Shown here piece after piece: positions 11,811 through 23,692 of a stretch of DNA of 64,000 nt. Under the pieces are notes generated by a model. That model was not told where the DNA came from, ran no database searches, and was given only the letters and a program-made list of their open reading frames with translations. Made by a program: the position numbers and the translations under genes. Source of the DNA: Cololabis saira (lineage: Eukaryota > Chordata > Actinopteri > Beloniformes > Belonidae); NCBI RefSeq assembly GCF_033807715.1, contig NC_084607.1:15610941-15674940 (forward strand). Reading direction: 5' to 3'. Position 1 is the stretch's first letter. Each line of letters opens with the position of its first letter.

Positions 11811-14800
11811 CTGCCAGAAAGAAAGACACATCAGAAATTCCTAAAAGTTTTCTTTGGATCAGCATTAGAAGTCCATTTGTTTAAGTTCTGCGGTTATTTT
11901 GTGCATGACATCTGTAAACTAGCTGTCTTGAAAGGCTTCTGTACCACAGATTAGCTGATAAAAGCAGGCCAAAGAGTACCAGAGATTTTAGCTCTGAACT
12001 AAACCCTCTTAGACATAAAAACTGTTCTAGCATCTTGTTCTGTGAGCAGCTGTTTTCTGAACTCAGTCATCAGGACAAACTGGAAAACAAAATTCAAAAC
12101 TACAGTAATGTGCATCAGTAAATTAACTGTCCACCACCACCCGCCCCCCTTTTACTATCATCAACTTTTAAAAGTAGGACCAACCACAGATTCAATCAAA
12201 GTCTTCAGCGCAAACTCGCAAAGCTAACCTAAAAATGGTGCATCAACATTACCAACCAACTTGTTAAAAATATTGCTAAATCTTTGGATTTGGCACACAA
12301 AACACTCCACTAACTGTGGTTCATACACACACAAAGTTGACGGTGGTCTGGACCCGTTAAAAGTTGGTGGTGATAAAGAACTTATTTTCCTGGACACCAG
12401 CTGAAGCAAATATGTTTGCATAAGCCGAGTTTCTACTAGGGGGACTTCCAGGTAGTTTCTTCTGGGGTCTAGATTTTTGGTGCGCGTCTCCTTTACCAAG
12501 AATGGCCCCGGAGAAGTGGCTTTCAGGAACCTTACGGGGGGGAAAAACATCCCTGTAGCCAAAGATGTACTCAGGTTGGCCAGCAGGAACTTCCTTGTGG
12601 GGGGGTCTCTGCTAGGGCCGAACGATTAACCGCATTTGCGACATTATCGCAATATCGAAAAAGGCGAATTTGAAATTGCAACGTGAGCAGTGGGGTTTTC
12701 ACGTGCTGCGGATGTGAGCAATCACTCAACTGCATCAACTCTTCATGCTGCGCTTTAATCTGTTGCACAATGGCTTCTGGCTAGACTGTTTTATGAAGCT
12801 TATGGGCTCGATGGAACAGTCTGAAACTGAGTCTGGTTGTGCGTATCTCCTGCTAATGGAGACTCGCACAAATGGCCCGGTCTGTATAGAAGTCTCTGTT
12901 GGATATCTACTGACCTCCTGACCTGCAGTCCCTGCCATCTACACCTGTTTGTAAAGCCGTAGTACACTAACCATGTATCAGTAATATGTACATAGAACTC
13001 TTAGTTCTCCTTCTCAAGGATAGTTAATACTGATATATCTTGTCTTTTGTACCCTTGACTATATCAGTGATTCTTCTCTCAGTTCATCATTCTCTCTTTC
13101 TGGTCTCCCCTTTCCTGCTCTACCCGGCTGACAAACAGCAACTTCACAGTGATTCAGACTGAAACTGCACAAATTTCAAAAGCTTCAATTTCTGTCTGTC
13201 ATCAGCGAAGGATGTTTTGCCAACAGGCTACAGCAAAAGTTTAACTTACTCTTCTACACAACACACTCACCCGTTGACTGTTTTTCTGAGTAGTTGCACT
13301 GCTAACCAGGCACATGCACAGGTAGTTTAAAAAGCAACAGTCAGTGCCACTTCCCCTTGGATGGGGAAGTCCTATGGATCCTTTTCAGACCCTACATCCT
13401 TCCAGATGAGGGTCTGATCTATCAGGCTATTAAAGTCTACTCTCTGGACATACATTTCCATGGGGATCAATAAAGTATCCATCTATCAATCAATCAATCA
13501 ATCAATCAAATTAGTGATGCACCGATTGTTCGGTAACCGAAATTGTTCGGCCGAAAATGGCAAAAAAACACTTTCGGTGTTCGGTGGAATAAGTGGGGAA
13601 AAAAAACGGCGTTGTAAAATAAGGAAAAAGACTGGCCGCTCCGTCCCGTAACGTTGCGCACTACATAAATCGTTGGCCAACCAAAAACTTACCCCATAAG
13701 AATTTTACCTAACATTCACCAGGAGGTGGAACCAAAACAACATAATGCTGGGAAATAAATATTTTCTACCTTGTAATTTTGTAAAAGATTTTTTTCTTTG
13801 AAAAGCATGCCTAAATCAAATTTATTTGATTTATGCAATGGTGAAAAAATTGGCAAAATAAAAGAAAAACTGCTGAAGAACCATGTTCGGTATTGTTCGG
13901 TATTCGGCCAAGTGTTTATTATTATTTTCGGTTTCGGCCACAAATTTTCATTTCGGTGCATCACTAAATCAAATCATGTCCACACATATATTTAAGGATA
14001 CTGAAGACTGAACTAATTTTATATTTGTACTCTGTGGTCTTTTGTAACAACACAACAGACAAGGTCTATATTACAGATATATTTTACAGACAAAAAGCCT
14101 TAGTGTGTGAACAGTTATGTTGCATGACTATTTAGTTATTCATTATATTATTAATAGATGAAACCCTTCCATTCAGGGTTCGAAACTAACTTTTTGATTC
14201 ACTAAACAAGTGGACTGGTAGATTTTTTTAAAAAATGTTTTTTTTTTTTAAATACACTGGTAAAGCATATTTTTTCACTGGCCCAAAAAAATGAATGTCC
14301 TTTTTACATGAATTTCCCTACATTTCATTACGATAAGTATTATGTTGAATACAAAACTTAAATAAGAGTCCAAAGAAATGTTGAAATGACACCAGGTGGC
14401 GGGTTGTGTGTGGAATTTGTTGATGACAAGAGGAAGATGTGTACGAACTCCTCACCCTCAGAGCCATGGACGTCATAAATCAGCATATTACAGAACTGTA
14501 ATCTACAACAGGCCACTAAAATGACAGACCACAAGTTTGCAAGACAAGGAATTTGGGTCATTGACAAACTGAAGAACTTCAGAAAGATGTTTTTAGCGGT
14601 CAACAAACAACAGCAGGAGGGGCAATGGGAGACTGCTGGTCATATTTATGCAACACTTTTTGGGGGAAGTTGCTGCGCAAATCCCTCTCTGGCAATAACA
14701 CGCCCGGGGTTTACACTGGCCACCATTAAACACGTAGGGATAATAGCGAGCTCAAGTGTTTACCCGCCAGCGTGGCAGATAACCTCCCCGAACAAACATT

Positions 14801-17800
14801 TTACTCGCCATTGGTGAGCTTTACTTTCAGACCCTGTTTCAATTATTTGAATTCAATTTATCCTTAAATAAATCCTGACAAGTTAATTTCTTCTGATGGC
14901 AATTTTTTTCTTTTTTAGTTTTAGTTAAACTCAGATTTATGATGGAAAAGACAATTCAGCGTACACTGACTTGCAGCTGGGTGAGGGTCGCGCCGCCCTG
15001 ATGTGTCTGGGAGGAGAATAACTGAGTGAGCGGGATTCTCTCAGTGAATCGGCAGGCACCCGGCCAGGCCTCGCAGGGCTGCAGGGAGACCACAAAGCCC
15101 AGCATTACTAAATCATTGAAAGGCTATTTACATTACCAGACCATTAAAGCTCAAGAGATGGAACTTAAAATAACAGATCGTGTATAGTGTATCCCAAATC
15201 TAAATATAAAAGAAACATGCTGTGTTTATTATTCAGTGTTGTTCTGATTGTGAGCTCGGCCTGAAAATATCCAATAATAAATCAAATAATTGGCTTTGAC
15301 TTTTCAGGGAAAGCACCTATTTACAAAGGTGTCCTAAAAACGAACAAAAGTTGTGAATAACTGGCATAAATTGTATATGATGTCCATATGGTAACGGCTG
15401 GTCCATAACAAAAATAAACAAAAAACTTTGGAAATAAATACTACCAAAAAAAAAAACCTCACCTCTTTTTCTTTTTCTTTTCATCTTCAGAAGAAGATGA
15501 GGATGAAGAGCTTTTGACGTTCTCTACTTTCCTGTGAAAAAGAGGAAAATATGGCAGTAGTTAGTGAGGAGTTCTGCAGTCGTTTAAAAATGTACTAAAT
15601 ACTCTTAAATAATCACCCTTTTTCTTGCTCGGCTTCAGAGTCAGAGCTGTCTGAGGATGAAGAAGATGAAGAAGAAGAGGAGGAGGATGACGAGGAGGAG
15701 GATGAAGAGGAACTTGAGCTGCTGCTCCTGCTGGCTTTCTTGCTTGCATTCGCCTCAGACCCGTTCACAGCGGCGTCTTTTTTGACTACTTGTTCAGCCG
15801 GCTGACGAGCTGCAGGCGGTGACTGTTTTCTGCCTGGACCTTGCGAGGGCCGAGTGGCGTCTGACTGGCCAGCCGGACCTCTTCTGGAGCTCAAGTCGGA
15901 GTGCTGCACGTCGGAGTGCTGCAAGTCGGACTGTGACCCTCTCCTGCCTGAGGACGGAGCAGGGAACGAGTCTCTGGAGGGGCCCTGTGAGGAGGAGGAG
16001 GAACGGCTTTTCTGCTCTCTGTCCGGTCGCTGGGCCTCCTCTCCATCTTTCTTCTGCTCTCTCTCGGTTGGTGCTTTTGTGTCTCTAGTTTCTTGTGGTG
16101 GCGAAGGTGAGGAGGAAGAGGAAGATGAGGAGCTGGAAGAAGATGAGGAAGAGGACGACCTGCGGGGCTGGGGAACCTCTTTAGGATGTACATGCTCCTT
16201 TACCCTCTCTCTCACTTGCTGTGCATCCCTCAGTCTAGCCCTCTCGTTCCCCCTCTCCCTCTCTCTCTCCCTCGACAGTGAGCGACTGGTCTTCTGCTTC
16301 TGTTGTGGAGAAGCAGACCGGCGGAACCTGCAGGATAAAAAAACAAGACCATGAGCGACAGGTGAAACACTGCAGTTACATTTAGCATAGAGTCGAGGAC
16401 TATTGTCAAGAAAATGTTACCTCTGTAGGCAGAATCGCAACAAACTGCATATACTACTATATCATTGATTACAGTAGTATGAGACAAAGTATTTGCATTT
16501 TACCTACTCAAGTGTCCCTTGTTAGTAATGTATTCCTCTCCTATGATTTCTATATTCCACATTTGAATAATGATTTCACAATAAAGTTATTTACTTACAA
16601 CCAAGGTCAAATAACGGTTACTGAAACTGCATCAGTTGAGATTACACGTTATAGAAACTACTGATTTTATAAATGTCATCTTATAAATTAGATCTTGTAT
16701 ATTTGATAAAAAAGGTATCATGACCACAAATCTACATCTTAAGTCTCAATCCAACTCAATAACTCTTGATCTTCGAGCAAACAGGTCATCTTTAGAAATC
16801 GATGTGAAAGCTCAGCTCAGCTCTGCAGTATTTACAAGACCTGATAGTGCCTTATGTTCCTGGCAGAGCTCTCCGCTCTCAGAGTGCAGGTTTACTCGTA
16901 GTTCCTAGAGTATCTAAATGTAGATTTGGAGGGCGGGTGTTCTGCTATCAGGCACCATTACTATGGAACCAAATTCCAATCTGGGTTAAGGAGGCTGACA
17001 CCACCTCCATCTTTAAAACTAAACTTAAAACCTTTCTGTTTAGTAAAGCCTATAGTTAGTGTTTAGTAAACCTCTAGCTGGTGTTGGTAAATCTCTAGGT
17101 AGTGTAAACTCTAGTGTGTTAGAGTCAGTAGTCATAGTTGCAGCTATAGAACAAGACTATAATAGTTAGTCTCAAATATAGCTTCCCTTACTCTCTTCTC
17201 CATTTCCAATTTTATAAATGTCTCATAGCTATCGTTTTGTCCATCGCTCCTGTAGTTTCTTGTGCTGGCCCCCCCTTTTCTCTTTTTTGTGCATGTTTGC
17301 AGGCCGGAGCCTCGGTAGCTGCGTTCTGGCCTGCGGTCCCCCCCCCCATAGATATTTATATAGATATAAAAAAGCGTCTAGAGACAACATCTTTTGTATT
17401 AGACGCTATATAAAAAAAATTGAATTGAAATTTAGAAAACTTTCAGTATCTCTGTTTTTGTAAACAATTTGGATATTTGGACAAGTTTTGGTTTTGAGGC
17501 TTTGCTTAAACAACATTTAAGTTGAAGAATCAATGCTAACCACACCATCATAAAGGTTTCAAATTACAGGATTATTTTCATACAAACATTTACCTTCCAG
17601 TGTAGCGATGGCACTGAGATTTACTAAGCAAATAAAAAACCTGGCGAATGTTAACTTTAGACCCTGGCCTAATCATTGAACATTTAGTACAGACGTGTAA
17701 AAACAAGAGAGGAGAGCTCAGCGCAACCGACATGGGTTTGTTGCTATAGCCAACACAGACTTTTTGAGATCATGGCACCGAATTATTTATTTTGTGCAAT

Positions 17801-20800
17801 ATTAACCCCCAGGAAGACAAGACATTCCTGTCACATTAAAGGAAGGATGCTTAGTAGGATGCACGATGCACTGTTAAGATCCAGTTTTCATTACCACATA
17901 TTTAACAACACAGGGCTGCCAGCAGATGCAACCATCTGTTAAACAGCTACATATTCTCAGGAGTTGACTGGTTAATTAAAAAGAAGGCCAATTACCGTAT
18001 TGGCCCGAATATAAGACGGTGTTTTTTGCATTGAAATAAGACTGAAAAAGTGGGGGAGAAACGAGAAAAGTGGGTGGAAGATCCGCACGTTAACCTGCAG
18101 CTGAGAAGTTATGATGCAAACTTCAAGATGATGATTTGAATGAGGCAAAATAACATGCTTTTTCTCTTAAATATATTGTTATAATCATTTGTTTCAGATG
18201 TACTGTAATTATTTTCTGTATGAAAATTGAATTTGATGTTCAAAAAGTCTTCTTTTTTTTTTTTTAACCTTGTCTGCACACAAAAAAGTATTTTTTCAAA
18301 CTTGAGTCTTGAAAAAGAGGGGGTCGTCTTATAATCAGGGTCGTCTTATATTCGGGCCAATACGGTATCAGCTCAATTCATCATCAAACATCTACAGCAG
18401 AGATCCAGCTAAGTTTACTTACCTTCTGGGAGGACTTGGTCTTCTTTGAGTTCTCGATGAGGATCTGCTTCGCCTCTTTGGACTTCTGGACCTAGATTTG
18501 ATGCGCCGCCTTGGACTTCTGGACCTGGATCTCATGACCCGCCTAGGACTTCTGGACCTAGATCTCATGACCCGCCTAGGACTTCTGGACCTAGATCTCA
18601 TGAGCCGCCTTGGACTTCTGGACCTAGATCTCATGACCCGCCTTGGACTTCTGGACCTAGATCTGGGGAGCCGCCTTGGACTTCTGGATCTGGACCTTGG
18701 GAAAACTTTCACCCGTTCTCTGTCCCTGTGCCTCTCTCTTTCCCGGTCTGACCAGGCTGGAGGAGAAGCTCTTCTAGACCGTGGCGGGGGTTCTTGGTAC
18801 TGTTTTGGGGGGGTGCGACGAGCTGGGGAGGGTGCAGAAGTCTTATGATGGACAGGTGGTGACTTCCTGGCTGGTGGGCTCGACCTCATCGTTCTCCTGG
18901 TTCCATCCCGGTCCCTCTCTCTCTCCCTTTCCACAGCCTTTGCCACAGGAGGAGAGGACCTGCTGCTTCCTCGGTTCCCTGCTCTCCTGGGTGGGGAGGG
19001 AGGTGGACTGGGGCTGTCTATCTGTGTGGGACTGTAACGTTCCTGCCCTTTTGTTGGGGGCGGGTAATCTTCTGCAGGAGCTCTTTGGGATGATCGTTCC
19101 CTCTCAAACTTTTCCCCTCCAGCATCTCTGTCTCTCTGGGATCGTCTGGCTACGTCGCTTCCAGAAGCAGAGGCTGAGCCTTCCTTCCTACCATTGGCTA
19201 AAAACCTTTCGACTGCTGCTCCGACAGCAGATTTCTGTGTGCCGCTTCTTTCCTGTTCTTCTGAAACAGCTTTCTTGGTTTCACCTTCATCTTCAGAGGA
19301 TGATGCTGAGGCGGAAGATGAAGAGGAAGATGAAGAGCTGTCACTATCACTGTCGCTGCTGCTACTGCTGCTGCTGCTACTGCCACTGCCACTAGCACTG
19401 CTGCTACTACTGCTGCTGCTGCTGCTGCTGCTTCGTCTTTTTGCCTGTTTCGTCTCTTCTTCACGCTTCTTCTCTCTTACAGGGCTTTTAGTCTTTGTGT
19501 GCCTCTCGCTCAACTCTGGTTTGTCACTCTGGAGCCTTTCATAAGATTTTGATCCATCCCTTCTGCCTTCTGCAGATGATTGGACTTCTACTTCATCTCT
19601 CCTCCCTCTCTCTTGCTCCCTCTGCTTGTTGACATACTTCGTCCTCTCTTTAGACCTCTCCTGGTCTGCTCCTTGGCTCCTCTCTTTCTCTTTCTGGCGT
19701 CCATTGGCAACTGGTGAGCGGGAGGAGGGTGACAGCGAGCCACGGGACTGGGGTCTACCCCTGTCACGTAACTCGCAGGGAGAATTTTCTTCTTTTTGCT
19801 TCTTGGAATCATCTTTTCTGTTGTTCCTTTCCTTTTGTGTTCTTGAGCTGGAATGAAGGTCCCTTTCAGTCAAGTGCTCCCTTTCCCCACTCTTCTTTCT
19901 TGCCCTCTCCTTTTCAGGGGGAGGTGAAGGAGATGAGGAATCATGTCTCTTCTTTTTGTCCTCTTTATTCCTGGTCTTTTCTTGCTCTGTCTCTTTGGTC
20001 CTCTCTCCCCTAGGTCCTTGTTTAGGAGGAGGAGGAGAAGAGGAGGATGAAGAGGAATCATGTCTGGTCCTTTGAGTTATATTGTCCTTTCTTTTGTCTC
20101 CCTTATCTGTACTCCTTGAGCGCCTCCCCTTTTCCCCTTCATTTTCTCTGCTTCTGGATGGCCGCCTCTTCTCCATCTCTATGCTCCTTGAGCGCCTCCT
20201 CTTCTCTATCTCTATGCTCCGCTTCTCTATCTCTATGCTCCTCTTCTCCATCTCCATGCTCCTCTTCTCCATCTCCATGCTCCTTGAGCGCCTCCTTTTC
20301 TCCATCTCTATGCTCCTGGAGCGCCTCCTCTTTTGCACCTCTATGCTCCTGGAGCGCCTCCTTTTCTCCATCTCAACACTCCTTGAACGCCTCCCTTTAT
20401 CACTCTCCTTCTGTTTGCTTCTGGATCTTCTTCCCCTTTCCCTCTCCAGGATTTTCGTTTGTGGCTGAGGGGGAGGTGATAAGGAATCCCGTCTCCTCGA
20501 GGTTTTCTCCGTCTCTCTCTGACGCTTGTTTTCTCTCTCACGATTGGTCTTCCTCTGCACAACAAGGAAAAAGATTAATGCAAGCTTCCAGGTGATTCAT
20601 TTAATATGCAGTAAATAGTAAATAATGCAGAAATAAAAAGCTCAATAATTGTAACTGGACTAGTGCACAAAGTCTTACCCCTTCTTGACGTTGCGGGCTG
20701 TGTTCCTCATAACCACGTCTCCTCCTCTCTGGCGATCGCCCCTTTCTTCCCTCATCAATGTTTCTTGAAGTTTGAACCTGTTGTCGTGATCTCTGTGGAG

Positions 20801-23656
20801 ACTGGTTGCTGTTATGACGGGAAAATAAATGACACATCAACTTAGACTGCATCCTTTGGAAAAAAAGAATTTCATTTACATATCAGGACTCAAATGAGAT
20901 ACTTTGTGCAGAAATGTGTAAATCTAAAAGGAGAGACAACAGAATTATGTCCACCCTCAAGCACATCCAGTTTATTTATATTTTGAGAAACAACAACCAA
21001 AACAACTTGATTATAATCACTTTTAAAGTAGTGATGCACCGATTGTTCGGTAACCGAAATTGTTCGGCCGAAAATGGCAAAAAAACACTTTCGATGTTCG
21101 GTGGAATAAGTGGGGAAAAAAACGAACAATTAATAACGGCGTTGTAATATAAGGAAATGGACTGACCGCTCCCGTACCGGTTGCGCACCACAAACATAAA
21201 TCGTTGGCCAACCAAAAAGTAACCACATAAGAATTTTACCTAACATTCACCAGGAGGTGGAACCAAAACAACATGATGCTGGGAAATTAAAAAATGTTCA
21301 GTTTTGTATGTTCAATAAATATTTTCTACCTTGTAATTTTGTAAAAGATTTTTTTCTTTGAAAAGCATGCCTAAATCAAATTTATTTGATTTATGCAATG
21401 GTGAAAAAATTTGGCAAAATAAATGAAAAACTGCGAAGAACCATGTTCGGTATTGTTCGGTATTCGGCCAAGTGTTTATTATTATTTTCGGTTTCGGCCA
21501 CAAATTTTCATTTCGGTGCATCACTATTTTAAAGTGATCAATTTTTAAATACTTGGCATGGGTCAACAACTCAGCACACTTAGCTCATCAGGCAGGTGCA
21601 TCTGAGGATGATGCAACTGCAGGTGATGTAAAGAAGAAAAGGTCAAAAACATGAGGATAATCCTCCTTGCATCAAATCGCCAGAAAGTTAAAGAGACCAG
21701 TGGAGACTATCGTTAGTCTGTCGGTAGTCTCCAGTCAAGTCTTTGTTAAAATAAGAACCTGGTTAAGTTAAAACTAATAATTTTGTGGATTTGTTACAAT
21801 TTCATTGGAAATTACAAGCAGTGTTTATTTCCAAATAACATATGTTCTTCCTGAGAAGTCATGCCATATTCTCAGTAGCCTGCATTGATTAATCTTCCTG
21901 ATAATTTTTCCCAGACTTTTTTTTGGTTGTTTTTTTAGTAGTCGCAGCTTTTGCACCTGTCCCCCTGTTAAGCTGGCACCTTTCATCTTTTCCTTCATTT
22001 TCTACCTGTGAGCAGAGCTGGAGGAGACACTTCGGTGTCGACCAGATATAGTTTTCGGGGGACTTGGACTTTCACTCTTCCTTTTCTTCTTGGATACTTC
22101 CTTTTTCTCATCTGAAGAACTTAAGAGTTGTTGAGGGACAGAAAATTACACATTAACCACAGTTGGGAATTAAAACAGTTGTTGAGCAGCAATATCACAC
22201 AGAAATAAATAAGCATAATAATAATAAAAATTAAAAAAAGAAAAAACACCTACCTGTCATCTTCATCTTCAGATACCTCACTGAAAAGAAAATTATATTA
22301 ATCATCATTCTCAATGTAACATTAAATCTCCAGTAAAAAAAGAAAGAACAAGAAATTTGGCAGTGGTGTACCGTTTCTTTTTCTTCTTTTTGGATCTTTT
22401 CTTCTCTCTGTGAGGTGATGGAGAGGAGCTCTCTGAGCTGCTTCAAAAAGAAAACAAACATGTCAGATGGCCTTTCATCAGTCCACATCTTCTCTGCTCT
22501 TACCAGATTCATTCCCTCACCTCTCTCTGTTCTTGTTTTTCTTCTTCTTCTTTCGACTGCGCTTCTTGGGGGGAGAATCCGAATCATCTGAAACTTCCAC
22601 CAACCTGACAGAGAAAAGTTGACAAGGCTTTAGTCATAAAGGAGAATTATGTAATTTAAGGAATGTAAGGAAATGTAGATTTAAAGACTGAAGTGTATGA
22701 GCACAACAAATGCTTGAATGTATGACATTGTTTAATATTGATTAACAGAACCAAATCAAATCACAGCAGACTTTGTGAAATTGGAGAGCATTAATCTTTC
22801 ATCCAGTTAATCAACCTATCATGATGATTAATATCCCTAACTATTATGATTGATGACCTTCTGCTCTTGTTCTGTCCTGCATGTTCAACTGGCCAAAAAA
22901 ATGACGAAAGTGACAAATTCTATTTATTTAAAAAATAAATAGATGCGAGTCATAATATAAAGCAAGGTGATATTGTAAGAAATCTTGGCAATGCTTCCGA
23001 AGATTCATAGGAAAATTGCAATTGAATCCTAAGGCCATCAAAGATGCACACCTTAAGTAGCATTGTCACTGTCCTTATGGCAGTGGTGAGGAATAGATTT
23101 ATACTAAATATTAGAGATGCAGTTATACCGGTTTTCTTGGCCCATTCCGATTATTCACAAAGTGTGACCTGCCGGCTCTGATTTTTGTCTAATTATCAAT
23201 TTTTTTTAAATACTACAAGCCCCCCTTTAGTTTCCTTTTTGGAATCAAGGGATTTTCATTATTTAGTATACATTATTGTTTTCATTGTTGAAAAAGTAGT
23301 AAAAATAGTAGTTATACAGTCTTTTGTTGTTATGTTATGTATAACAGTTTTTATTATTATAGTGACAGCAGGCTATAAAAATGTACTTCATACCTTGTCT
23401 GGGATCAATTACTGTGGCCAGAGTTAAGTATAGCTCTTCTTCAGCCTTTCTGAGGCAGCTCCAGCTGAGGGGTTTAGCTATATACAGCCATCAACAACTA
23501 AAATGGATCTAAACATTTAATCAAAATTGAAACTGAAGCAAGAATGGATATCATTAAAAATTCTTGCATAACATGTGTTTGGCTGATCCACTTCAAATGT
23601 TGATGACTGTATACTATAATTTCGTATCAAGTCAGGTGAATTTATCTACAGTTTAT

Positions 23657-23692
<36 letters not shown>

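Noticed and set aside
15854..16354. 166-codon acidic plus-strand frame
   Set aside because: It is the antisense of the poly-Ser/Arg-coding srrm2 exon 16327-15617.
18498..20595. Long plus-strand frames opposite the srrm2 large exon
   Set aside because: Antisense shadows of RS-rich codons; no start, splice or family support.
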